Shown piece after piece: positions 16,773 through 24,900 of a DNA stretch of 64,000 nucleotides (positions are counted from its first letter, which is position 1; each line of letters opens with the position of its first letter). Source of the DNA: Limibacter armeniacum (lineage in GTDB: Bacteria; Bacteroidota; Bacteroidia; Cytophagales; Flammeovirgaceae); assembly GCF_036880985.1 (NCBI RefSeq), contig NZ_JBAJNO010000009.1, forward strand, positions 682,001-746,000, read 5' to 3'. Under the pieces are notes generated by a model. The model saw only the letters and a list, made by a program, of their open reading frames with translations, ran no database searches and was not told the DNA's origin. Made by a program: the position numbers and the translations under genes.

Positions 16773-18356
16773 GTGCTGAAATTTTTCACTAAATCAAATA
16801 CACTGAAGCTGGCTCTTTTTGCCACAGGACTCTCAGGTATTGTAGCAGAATATATTCTATCTACGCTTGCCACCTACTTTTTAGGAAACTCTGTTCTCCA
16901 ATGGACATTGATTCTTTCCTCCATGCTTTTTGCCATGGGGTTGGGTAGCCGCATCAGTAAACACCTTGAACATCATCTGCTAGAGAAGTTTATCGTCATT
17001 GAGTTCACACTCTCCATCTTGGTATCATTCTCTTCAATGGTTGCCTACGGAGCAGCAGCTTATGCCAGTTTCAACGATTCCCTAGCCATATTCTCAATCC
17101 CTTTTGAAGGGGTATTGATCTACTCAGTCAGTATCATTATTGGCCTTCTGATTGGTTTGGAAATCCCTTTGGTGACCAGACTTAACGAAGAGTTCGAAAC
17201 GCTAAGAGTAAACATCTCCGCTGTAATGGAGCAGGATTATTTTGGTAGCTTATTGGGAGGATTGTTCTTTGCATTCGTTGGTTTACCATACCTGGGGCTT
17301 ACCTATACGCCATTTGTATTAGGTGGTGTCAATTTCTTAGTTGCCATTTTATTGTTTTTCAGACTGAAAGACATTGTTAGCCCACGTTATTCTATTAGAC
17401 TTAAAGGAGCTGGAGTCTTTGTATTTGCCCTGATAGTAATTGGAGGTGTATTTGCTAAAAGCCTGATCAACTATGGAGAACAGAAACGCTATAAAGACAA
17501 AGTCGTTCTCCAAAAACAGACAGCTTATCAAAGACTTGTAGTTACACAATGGAAAGACTTCCACTGGTTTTACATTAACGGTAACCAACAACTAAGCTCT
17601 TTTGACGAATGGATGTACCATGAGCCTATGGCACACTCTGTAATGAAGCTACACAAGAATCCTCAAAACATTTTGATTCTGGGTGGTGGTGACGGTTGTT
17701 TGGCTCGTGAAATCCTCAAATACCCTTCTGTCAAAAGTATCACCTTGGTGGATCTTGACCCTGTGGTTACAGAATTGGGTAAAACACACTCGATCTTCAC
17801 CGATATGAATAAAAATTCGCTAAACGACCCAAGGGTAAAAATCATCAATACAGATGCCTTCAATTACATGGAGGATACCAATGAGTTTTTTGATGTGATG
17901 ATGGTTGACTTCCCTGACCCTAAATCTATCGAACTTGGCAGACTGTTTTCATTTGAAATGTACAAGCAGTGTTACAAGCACCTTAGACCAAACGGTGTGA
18001 TGATTATTCAGGCGGGTAGCCCATATTATGCCACTAAAGCATTTATGTGTATTGACAAGACTTTGTCTGCGGCTGGATTCAATACCATCAAACTGCACAA
18101 CCAAGTCCTGACTTTAGGTGAATGGGGATGGGTATTGGGAGCTAAATCAATCCCGAAAGAAGACCTGAAGCCTGCTTTGCAAAACATGACATTTGAAGAT
18201 ATTCCAACCAGGTGGCTTGACCATGATGCCATGTCACTTATCACTTCATTTGGCAAGCCCCTGATTGAGGTTGACTCCACAGAAATTGAAGTCAACACAA
18301 TTCACAACCCAGTCCTTCCAAGGTATTACCGAAAAGGCAACTGGGACTTATATTAA
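16773..18356 (+). CDS. Membrane-bound spermidine synthase-like protein
   Basis: A 527-residue protein in two parts. Residues 1-235 form about seven transmembrane helices, starting LKLALFATGLSGIVAEYIL. Residues ~250-500 are a polyamine-synthase-type methyltransferase fold with the GGGDGCLAREILKYP nucleotide-binding loop, VDLDP acidic motif and a later DFPDP motif. Such proteins are annotated as polyamine aminopropyltransferases, but the membrane-fused group has not been proved to make spermidine. The gene starts with GTG at 16773; the next in-frame ATG would cut off the first helix. Confidence 0.88.
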   Translation: MLKFFTKSNTLKLALFATGLSGIVAEYILSTLATYFLGNSVLQWTLILSSMLFAMGLGSRISKHLEHHLLEKFIVIEFTLSILVSFSSMVAYGAAAYASFNDSLAIFSIPFEGVLIYSVSIIIGLLIGLEIPLVTRLNEEFETLRVNISAVMEQDYFGSLLGGLFFAFVGLPYLGLTYTPFVLGGVNFLVAILLFFRLKDIVSPRYSIRLKGAGVFVFALIVIGGVFAKSLINYGEQKRYKDKVVLQKQTAYQRLVVTQWKDFHWFYINGNQQLSSFDEWMYHEPMAHSVMKLHKNPQNILILGGGDGCLAREILKYPSVKSITLVDLDPVVTELGKTHSIFTDMNKNSLNDPRVKIINTDAFNYMEDTNEFFDVMMVDFPDPKSIELGRLFSFEMYKQCYKHLRPNGVMIIQAGSPYYATKAFMCIDKTLSAAGFNTIKLHNQVLTLGEWGWVLGAKSIPKEDLKPALQNMTFEDIPTRWLDHDAMSLITSFGKPLIEVDSTEIEVNTIHNPVLPRYYRKGNWDLY

Positions 18357-18367
18357 CAATTTATTGT

Positions 18368-18450
18368 GGCTGTTGTGTATCAAGATGTTCCTTTTCAAGA
18401 GTAAATAGTAACGTTTCTGAAATGGAATAATCAAAAGGTACACAACAGCC
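18368..18450 (+). repeat. Long inverted repeat in the 3' region of the spermidine synthase-like gene
   Basis: GGCTGTTGTGTA (18368-18379) has a perfect inverted copy at 18439-18450. G-U pairs at 18367/18451, 18366/18452 and 18380/18438 extend it to about 16 pairs when read on the plus strand. CCTTTT (18390-18395) can also pair with AAAAGG (18433-18438). It begins 12 nt after the stop codon. There is no strong U-run, so it is not a standard terminator. Confidence 0.5.
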
Positions 18451-18646
18451 GTTATTTAGGAGTTACAAATATTTGAAAATGATAAAAACACAACAAAATA
18501 TTGCGTTTTTTACAGCATTTTCTATCATATTTGTAGAACTGAATAAAAAACAATGATTCTCACTTGGATATGATATACCAAGTGAATAAGGAAGAAAATT
18601 TGTCCATTTTTTATTGTTCACTTTCTTCCTGAGGATATTTCTTATT

Positions 18647-19012
18647 GTGCGCAAATCTATTAAACATATAACCCTAAAGAGCATCAGTAGTATTATGCTT
18701 ACTGTGTTTCTCTACATTTTTGTGGGAAGCAGTTCATTAGGTTATATTATGGATTACTACAATGATGACCTTTCTGACAAGTGCAAAGCTATCAAAGAGC
18801 TTTGTGAAGAAGAATCAGAAAATGAAGCAAAAAAAGCTGAAGGAGAAAAAGAGATAGACAAAGAACAGGATGAGCTTTTTATTCTTACTAATTCACAATT
18901 TCTCCTTTCCAATATTGCCAAGATGCTAAAGGTTCAATTTTACCATCAAAGCAACTCCGATCAGGATGTGGTCTATGAAGTCCACTGCCCCCCACCAGAA
19001 CAGTTGAGCTAA
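18647..19012 (+). CDS. Small membrane-anchored protein, function unknown
   Basis: The frame gives 121 residues from a GTG at 18647; an ATG at 18695 and a TTG at 18614 are other possible starts. The GTG start gives a basic N-region (RKSIKH) followed by a hydrophobic segment (SSIMLTVFLYIFVGSSSLGYI), a normal signal or anchor. The middle is a highly charged helix (KELCEEESENEAKKAEGEKEIDKE). The end HCPPPEQLS contains Cys-Pro-Pro-Pro. The family is not recognised. It lies 188 nt before the SulP gene. Confidence 0.55.
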   Translation: MRKSIKHITLKSISSIMLTVFLYIFVGSSSLGYIMDYYNDDLSDKCKAIKELCEEESENEAKKAEGEKEIDKEQDELFILTNSQFLLSNIAKMLKVQFYHQSNSDQDVVYEVHCPPPEQLS

Positions 19013-19076
19013 TCATTTTAACTTAATCAAGCGTAGCCACTAGTATAGGTTGTGGTTATCAAATTTTTTAACTCTC

Positions 19077-19091
19077 CTTCATCAGATGAAG
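19077..19091. promoter_or_regulatory. 15-bp palindrome in the SulP upstream region
   Basis: CTTCATC-A-GATGAAG is a perfect 7-1-7 palindrome, 110 nt before the SulP ATG. It could be an operator. Confidence 0.3.
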
Positions 19092-19200
19092 TGAGGCGAG
19101 TACTGTGTATCCAACTTTTCAAGCATTACACCTTTGTGGAAGCATTGAAATGGTTGAACATAGCTACTTGAGTTTTATCTAAGCTAAAATTTATCTCAAC

Positions 19201-20853
19201 ATGACTTCAGATAATTTTTCATTTTCAAACACATGGAAAAATGACTTTATATCAGGTATTGTAGTATTCCTGGTAGCTCTTCCATTGTGTTTGGGTATCG
19301 CCCTAGCATCAGGAGCACCTCTTTATTCAGGTATTATTGCCGGTATTGCGGGTGGTATTATTGTAACAACATTTAGTGGCTCGGCACTGGGTGTCAGTGG
19401 TCCTGCAGCTGGTTTGGCTGTAATCGTGGCTGACGCTATCGGAAAACTGGGCTACGAACCATTTCTTTTGGCTGTTGTAATCGCTGGTATCCTTCAGGTA
19501 ATTGCGGGGTACGCCAAAGCTGGTATTGTTGCTCACTACTTTCCTTCAGCCGTAATTAAAGGTATGCTGGCAGGTATAGGTGTGATTATTTTCTTGAAAC
19601 AAATTCCCCATGCTTTAGGGTATGACCGCTCTTGGGAAGGAGAACTTGAGTTTATTCAGGCTGACGGTCATAATACATTTGAGGAGATCATCTATGCATT
19701 TCAATACCACAGCATAGGAGCAGTCGTCATTACAATCATCTCACTGGCCATTATGATCATGTGGGAAAGCAAGTTCATCAAGAAAATCAAATCACTGAGC
19801 ATGGTTCCAGCTCCTCTGTTGGTTGTATTCCTAGGGGTTGGACTCAATGAGCTTTATAAGTTATACTATCCGGAATGGGCATTGGCTAACGAACCAACCA
19901 ACACACACTTGGTAAGCTTGCCCGTATCAGAAAGCTTTTCAGAGTTCTTGTCATTCTTTGTATTCCCTGATTTCTCTCAAATCACCAACAAGGAAATTTA
20001 TATTACAGCAGCTACCATTGCAGTTGTAGCAAGCCTTGAATCACTGTTATCAGCAGAAGCTACTGACAAGCTGGACCCATACAAACGAGTGACTCCAACC
20101 AACCAAGAGTTGAGAGCACAAGGTTTCGGTAACATCGCCAGTGGACTAGTGGGTGGTATACCTGTCACTCAAGTAATCGTAAGGTCATCTACCAACGTAA
20201 TGACAGGTGGTAAAACCAAGTTGGCGTCCTTAATACATGGTATATTGTTGCTGCTTTGCGTTGCCCTGATTCCAGCAATCTTGAACAAAGTTCCTCTAGC
20301 CAGCCTTGCAGCCATTCTATTGGTGATCGGTTATAAACTTGCCAAGCCTGCACTTTTCAAAACAATGTTCCGCAATGGCTTGTCGCAATTCATTCCATTT
20401 GTAGCTACAGTACTAGGGTTGGTATTTACTGATATGCTAACTGGTATTGGTATCGGTCTAGTAGTTGCAATCTTCAATATTCTGATCAACAACTATAAGA
20501 TCCCTTACTACTACAAAAAGGAAAAACATCAGGAAGGTGAAAAATTCACGATCAAACTATCCCAAGAGGTTACTTTCTTAAACAAGGCAAGTATTTCCAT
20601 GATGCTGGAAAACCTTCCTAAGAAAAGTGAGGTTACTATAGACGGTACAGAGTCTGTTATTATTGACCACGACGTCAAGGAGATCATTGAGGACTTTGCA
20701 GCACATGCTGACCTGCATAACATCACCCTGAAAATCAAAGGCATTAAAGGGTTGAATGTTCCTCAGCATATGGTCATCAACAACAACCATGAGGATAAGG
20801 ATGCTTCAGATGAGCAACTAAAGCTCCCTAATATGAGTGAAGGAAGGGCTTAA
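19201..20853 (+). CDS. SulP family anion transporter
   Basis: A 550-residue SLC26/SulP transporter with about 12-14 transmembrane segments. The family pattern LPLCLGIALASGAPLYSG opens helix 1-2 and a conserved SGPAAGLAVIVADAIG loop follows. A region of about 100 residues after the last helix resembles a shortened STAS domain (KLSQEVTFLNKASISMMLENLP, then VIIDGTESVIIDHDV), with the expected D-x-S/T loop poorly conserved. The carbonic anhydrase gene follows 144 nt downstream, in the same direction. This neighbour favours bicarbonate over sulfate as substrate, as in BicA-type transporters, but that is inference. Confidence 0.93.
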   Translation: MTSDNFSFSNTWKNDFISGIVVFLVALPLCLGIALASGAPLYSGIIAGIAGGIIVTTFSGSALGVSGPAAGLAVIVADAIGKLGYEPFLLAVVIAGILQVIAGYAKAGIVAHYFPSAVIKGMLAGIGVIIFLKQIPHALGYDRSWEGELEFIQADGHNTFEEIIYAFQYHSIGAVVITIISLAIMIMWESKFIKKIKSLSMVPAPLLVVFLGVGLNELYKLYYPEWALANEPTNTHLVSLPVSESFSEFLSFFVFPDFSQITNKEIYITAATIAVVASLESLLSAEATDKLDPYKRVTPTNQELRAQGFGNIASGLVGGIPVTQVIVRSSTNVMTGGKTKLASLIHGILLLLCVALIPAILNKVPLASLAAILLVIGYKLAKPALFKTMFRNGLSQFIPFVATVLGLVFTDMLTGIGIGLVVAIFNILINNYKIPYYYKKEKHQEGEKFTIKLSQEVTFLNKASISMMLENLPKKSEVTIDGTESVIIDHDVKEIIEDFAAHADLHNITLKIKGIKGLNVPQHMVINNNHEDKDASDEQLKLPNMSEGRA

Positions 20854-20904
20854 CACTAAATCGTGCTCTTTTCAAAAATCGTTACATTTTTTGAGAATTT
20901 TATA

Positions 20905-20933
20905 TTGAGCTTGAACACTCATTAGTATCTTTG
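20905..20933 (+). promoter_or_regulatory. Promoter of the carbonic anhydrase gene
   Basis: TTG at 20905-20907 and TATCTTTG at 20926-20933 are separated by 18 nt and fit the phylum promoter. The start would be near 20940, leaving a leader of about 57 nt. This means the gene can be expressed independently of the SulP gene. Confidence 0.5.
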
Positions 20934-20996
20934 ATTATGTGACGGAAGTATTTATGCGTTCTATAAATAAAAGTCAAAACTGAAAATTATACTAAC

Positions 20997-21641
20997 ATGG
21001 CTTCGTACGAAGAATTATTTGAGAATAACCGCAAATGGGTTGAGTCCAAAACAAACAAAGACAAGGACTTCTTTGCTAAAATTGCCAAAGAGCAAAACCC
21101 TGACTATCTGTTTATTGGCTGTTCTGACAGCCGTGTCCCTGCCAACGAGATTATGGGACTGGAACCGGGCGACGTTTTCGTTCACAGAAACATCGCTAAC
21201 ATGGTTGTAAATACAGACCTTAATGTAATGTCTGTAATCAACTATGCTGTCAACCACCTAAACGTGAAATATATCATCGTATGTGGTCACTATAACTGTG
21301 GTGGTGTAAAAGCTGCTATGGAACCGCAGGACTTGGGAATCCTGAACCCTTGGTTGCGTAATATCCGTGACGTATACCGCTTGCACAAGGACGAACTGAA
21401 TGCAATTGAAAACACACATGACCGTTACAATCGCCTAGTAGAGTTGAACGTAATTGAGCAGTGTATCAATATCATTAAAACTCCTGAAGTACAAGTGAAA
21501 TATACACAGGGCAAATTCCCAATCGTTGCAGGATGGGTATTTGACTTAAACAATGGATTACTGAAAGACCTTGATATCAATTTTGAGGAAAGATTGAAAG
21601 ACATTCAGGCTATCTACAATTTGGTACCTGAAAAGAAGTAA
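20997..21641 (+). CDS. can: Beta-class carbonic anhydrase
   Basis: A 214-residue beta-carbonic anhydrase, which converts CO2 and bicarbonate. The zinc ligands are Cys42 in GCSDSRVP, His98 and Cys101 in CGHYNCGG, and Asp44-Arg46 form the active-site dyad. HRNIAN follows as usual. The length and order are typical of the E. coli Can type. It lies downstream of the SulP transporter and would supply or remove bicarbonate on the cytosolic side. Confidence 0.96.
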   Translation: MASYEELFENNRKWVESKTNKDKDFFAKIAKEQNPDYLFIGCSDSRVPANEIMGLEPGDVFVHRNIANMVVNTDLNVMSVINYAVNHLNVKYIIVCGHYNCGGVKAAMEPQDLGILNPWLRNIRDVYRLHKDELNAIENTHDRYNRLVELNVIEQCINIIKTPEVQVKYTQGKFPIVAGWVFDLNNGLLKDLDINFEERLKDIQAIYNLVPEKK

Positions 21642-21664
21642 GACTTTAGTCTTCACAAAAAATG

Positions 21665-21698
21665 AAAGGCAGTCTCGTTCAGGGACTGCCTTTTTTTG
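21665..21698 (+). terminator. Intrinsic terminator after the carbonic anhydrase gene
   Basis: AAAGGCAGTC (21665-21674) pairs with GACTGCCTTT (21684-21693), followed by TTTT. It lies 23 nt after the stop codon and between the converging genes. Confidence 0.85.
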
Positions 21699-21716
21699 GA
21701 TAATTCTGTAACAAAT

Positions 21717-22226
21717 TCATTGTACAGTTACTTGGTGAGATAATATGGGCAAAGCAATTTCCTTTAACATTATTTGCTCAAGCATGTCTGCCCAAACGCT
21801 CATATATCTTACAACATCTTCTTTCCGATTATAAACAAGATTTCTTTCCTCTACTGGAAACTGCTGAATAACCGCAGGATCTGACAATCGCTCCAAATGG
21901 TGTAAATCTTCCCGAGTCAAACCAGCATCAAGCATAGTACTAATCAGCAGGTCCATTGGAAGTTTACTTGTTGGACAAAATGCAGCAACCTGATCCGCCC
22001 AATCACCCTCTCTTGCCCTTAAGGCATATTCATGGATTTCGGACTTACTCAAGTGTGTAAGTTCTTGAGCTAGGTGCCCACAATTACACATTCCCATATG
22101 TCCCCATTGGTAATGCACTGCCTGTTCAATCGCATCAGCAGCACTTCTTATCGCATTTATCAGAGAAAGATTAGGTATTGCCATAGCTGAAAGTATTTGG
22201 TGGAACTTACTGTAATCAATTTCCAT
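21717..22226 (-). CDS. Conserved hypothetical protein with CNCGH motif
   Basis: A 169-residue cytosolic, mainly alpha-helical protein. The segment GHMGMCNCGHLAQELTHL contains Cys-x-Cys-Gly-His, which could bind a metal. A second Cys is in AAFCPTSKLPMDLL. The C-terminal half has a conserved-looking helical stretch (LDAGLTREDLHHLERLSDPAVI). No known family was recognised. It follows ilvA by 54 nt on the same strand, and could be at the end of the ilv transcript. Confidence 0.7.
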   Translation of the reverse strand: MEIDYSKFHQILSAMAIPNLSLINAIRSAADAIEQAVHYQWGHMGMCNCGHLAQELTHLSKSEIHEYALRAREGDWADQVAAFCPTSKLPMDLLISTMLDAGLTREDLHHLERLSDPAVIQQFPVEERNLVYNRKEDVVRYMSVWADMLEQIMLKEIALPILSHQVTVQ

Positions 22227-22280
22227 ATATGAAATTGCTTTATCAAGTAAATCCCATTTTCAACTATAATGTTTCAATCA

Positions 22281-23555
22281 CTAAATCAGGAAGTTGAATA
22301 AATCAAAACGCTCATTTAAGAGTTCATATTGAATGTTTTTTTCACTCATCCGTTCAGTCAGCTTATTGAAATCTTCAGGAGACTCAACCTCCAATCCAAC
22401 CAAAGCTGGACCTTTCTCACGGTTAATCTTCTTGGTATATTCAAAATGAACGATATCATCCTTTGGCCCTAATACATTAACCAAAAAGTCTCTCAATGCA
22501 CCCGCACGCTGTGGAAAACGGATAATAAAGTAGAATTTCAGTCCTTCAAAAAGCAAGGAACGCTCCTTGATCTCCTCCATTCTGACAATATCATTGTTAC
22601 TGCCACTTACCACACACACAACACGCTTGCCTTTAATCTGGTCTTTGTAATAGTCCAATGCGGAAATTGTCAGTGCTCCTGCCGGCTCCACAACAATTGC
22701 TTCCTCATTGTAAAGCTTCAGAATAGTGGAACAAACTTTACCTTCAGGTACACTGATTACATCGTCCAATACTTGGCGACAAATCTCAAATGTCTTCTCC
22801 CCTACTCGCTGTACAGCAGCGCCATCCACGAATTTATCAATCTTGGGAAGCGTTACAACCTCCCCTTTTTCAAGCGAAGCTTTCATTCCTGCAGCACCTG
22901 CAGGCTCTACTCCTATAATCTTGGTAGCAGGACTGATTTGCTTAAAATAGCTTCCTACTCCCGCCGACAGGCCACCTCCACCGATCGGCACAAACAAATA
23001 ATCAATGGGCTGACTGGTTTCTTCCAGTATTTCCATCCCGACAGTTCCCTGTCCTTCTATTACTTTTGGATCATCAAATGGGTGAATAAATACGCTATCA
23101 TTGGCTTTACAATATTCCATGGCAGCATAATAGGCATCATCAAAAGTATCTCCTTTCAACACCACCTCTACCTGATCTTTGCCAAACATCCTGACTTGTT
23201 TCACCTTCTGAGAAGGCGTCGGACTTGGCATAAAAATCACTCCCTTAATCCCCATTCGCTGACAAGCATACGCTACTCCTTGCGCATGATTACCTGCACT
23301 CGCACATACCACACCTTTGGAACGTTCTTCTCCTAGAGAAGAAATCTTGTTATAAGCACCTCTAATCTTATAAGAACGAACAACCTGCAAATCTTCCCTC
23401 TTCAGGAAAATCTCAGAATCGTACTGTTGAGAAAGATTAAAGTTATGGAGCAATGGCGTTTTCGTCACTACATCCCTTAAACGCATTTGCGCCCTTACAA
23501 CATCTTCTACCGTAGGCAATACAGTGGTATTTTCAGGGTCAATCAATGTATTCAT
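22281..23555 (-). CDS. ilvA: Threonine ammonia-lyase (threonine dehydratase)
   Basis: A 424-residue PLP enzyme that converts threonine to 2-oxobutanoate, the first step towards isoleucine. The PLP lysine sits in SYKIRGAYNKI, and the phosphate loop is GGGGLSAG. The shorter length and a single ACT-like regulatory domain of about 90 residues at the C-terminus (from LKFYFIIRFPQRAGALRDFL) match the short IlvA form. It is the last gene of the ilv operon, after a gap of 189 nt that holds a structured element. That gap suggests its expression is set apart from the other genes. Confidence 0.96.
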   Translation of the reverse strand: MNTLIDPENTTVLPTVEDVVRAQMRLRDVVTKTPLLHNFNLSQQYDSEIFLKREDLQVVRSYKIRGAYNKISSLGEERSKGVVCASAGNHAQGVAYACQRMGIKGVIFMPSPTPSQKVKQVRMFGKDQVEVVLKGDTFDDAYYAAMEYCKANDSVFIHPFDDPKVIEGQGTVGMEILEETSQPIDYLFVPIGGGGLSAGVGSYFKQISPATKIIGVEPAGAAGMKASLEKGEVVTLPKIDKFVDGAAVQRVGEKTFEICRQVLDDVISVPEGKVCSTILKLYNEEAIVVEPAGALTISALDYYKDQIKGKRVVCVVSGSNNDIVRMEEIKERSLLFEGLKFYFIIRFPQRAGALRDFLVNVLGPKDDIVHFEYTKKINREKGPALVGLEVESPEDFNKLTERMSEKNIQYELLNERFDLFNFLI

Positions 23556-23580
23556 ATTGAAAGGAAATTAAATCTGTATC

Positions 23581-23684
23581 TACACCTACCTATAGGTATA
23601 AAAAACTACCTCCCCGTCAAGGGAGGCAGTCTTACCAAACACAACACCATTACTGTGTAGGACAATACACCTATGGTAGATGTA
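23581..23684 (-). ncRNA. Structured RNA element between ilvC and ilvA
   Basis: Read on the minus strand, 23684-23666 pairs with 23600-23581 to form a 19-bp stem with one bulged base. It encloses two smaller hairpins: ACACA/TGTGT around 23636-23658 and a terminator hairpin at 23605-23630. This looks like a three-way junction. The two non-standard pairs of the closing stem and the one of the terminator are all G-U on the minus strand, and A-C on the plus strand. A 14-codon frame from the ATG at 23650-23648 to the TAG at 23608-23606 reads MVLCLVRLPPLTGR; it ends inside the terminator stem and could be a leader peptide. Confidence 0.55.
23600..23630 (-). terminator. Intrinsic terminator or attenuator upstream of ilvA
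   Basis: On the minus strand ACTGCCTCCC (23630-23621) pairs with GGGAGGTAGT (23614-23605) around a 6-nt loop and is followed by six U (complement of 23605-23600). It lies after ilvC and before ilvA, so it should reduce or control ilvA transcription. Confidence 0.75.
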
Positions 23685-23744
23685 TTTTGAAAAAGGCTTT
23701 GAGTCTAGCGAAACAGTCTTGTTCCGTATTCCTCTCGCCTATTA

Positions 23745-24791
23745 TTATTTATTTTCAGGTCTCAGCTGACGTACAGCTGCTCCTGCTTGCCACATTTCAG
23801 AACTTCTCAACTCTTCCAGCTCAGCTTCCAACTTAATACGGTAATCAGGCTGAGAGTTAGTGTCGATTGAACGTTGTGCTTCTTCACCAGTTGCTACAGA
23901 CTCGTACAGGTCTTCCACTACAGGACGAACTGCATCTCTGAACTTGTCTTTCCAGTCAAGTGCACCTCTTTGAGCTGTAGTTGAGCAGTTTGCATACATC
24001 CAGTCCATACCGTTTTCAGCTACCAATGGCATCAGTGACTGAGTCAGTTCCTCTACAGTCTCGTTGAATGCTTCAGAAGGAGTGTGTCCTTTTTCACGCA
24101 ATACTGAGTACTGAGCTTCAAACAAACCTTGGATGGCACCCATCAAAGAACCTCTTTCACCTGTCAAGTCAGAGTAAACTTCTTTTTCGAAAGTTGTTTC
24201 GAACAGGTAACCAGAACCTACTGCGATACCCAAAGCAATTGTTCTATCTTTCGCTCTACCTGTAGCATCCTGGTGGATTGCATAAGAAGAGTTCAGACCT
24301 CTACCTTCCAGGAACAGTCTTCTCAATGAAGTACCTGAACCTTTAGGCGCTACCAGAATTACGTCAATATCTGCAGGAGGAATGATGTTCGTTCTGTCCT
24401 TGTAAGTCACACCAAAACCGTGAGAGAAATACAATGCTTTACCAGCAGTCAGGTAAGGCTTGATTTGAGGCCAAACTGCAATCTGTGCTGCATCTGACAG
24501 CAGGTAACAGATAATTGTACCTTTCTGTACAGCTTCCTCGATAGGGAAAAGTGTTTCACCTGGTACAAAACCATCCGCTACTGCCTTGTCCCAAGAAGCT
24601 GAATTCTGACGCTGACCAACGATTACATTGACGCCATTTTCTTTCATGTTCAGTGCCTGACCTGGGCCCTGTACACCATAACCAATAACTGCTACTGTTT
24701 CTTCTTTCAGTACTTCCTGTGCTTTGGACAATGGGAACTCTTCTCTCATGATTACTTCCTCAACTGTTCCGCCGAAATTAATCTTAGCCAT
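23745..24791 (-). CDS. ilvC: Ketol-acid reductoisomerase (NADP+)
   Basis: A 348-residue enzyme that isomerises and reduces acetolactate and acetohydroxybutyrate. The Rossmann motif is GYGVQGPGQALNM, and the short class I length is normal. The frame continues upstream to 24866, but the ATG at 24789-24791 starts MAKINFGGTVEEV, the family start. The upstream stretch includes a G-U-rich hairpin and is not conserved coding. It is 109 nt downstream of ilvN in the operon. Confidence 0.97.
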   Translation of the reverse strand: MAKINFGGTVEEVIMREEFPLSKAQEVLKEETVAVIGYGVQGPGQALNMKENGVNVIVGQRQNSASWDKAVADGFVPGETLFPIEEAVQKGTIICYLLSDAAQIAVWPQIKPYLTAGKALYFSHGFGVTYKDRTNIIPPADIDVILVAPKGSGTSLRRLFLEGRGLNSSYAIHQDATGRAKDRTIALGIAVGSGYLFETTFEKEVYSDLTGERGSLMGAIQGLFEAQYSVLREKGHTPSEAFNETVEELTQSLMPLVAENGMDWMYANCSTTAQRGALDWKDKFRDAVRPVVEDLYESVATGEEAQRSIDTNSQPDYRIKLEAELEELRSSEMWQAGAAVRQLRPENK

Positions 24792-24853
24792 AATTCTGTT
24801 AGTTTTGAAAAATTTAAAATATGAATGTTCGAATGTTTTTGAGTGCCTAACAG

Positions 24854-24876
24854 GGGCACAGCACATGGCTGCACCC
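24854..24876 (-). other. Hairpin between ilvN and ilvC
   Basis: On the minus strand GGGTGCAGC (24876-24868) pairs with GCTGTGCCC (24862-24854) through a tandem G-U, around a 5-nt loop. On the plus strand the same positions would be mismatches, so it probably forms in the operon mRNA. No U-run follows. Confidence 0.45.
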
Positions 24877-24900
24877 GTCAGACTCTTATAAGTGGTTACA

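Noticed and set aside
22773-23336. 187-codon frame on the plus strand
   Set aside because: It is antisense to ilvA and has no protein-like pattern.
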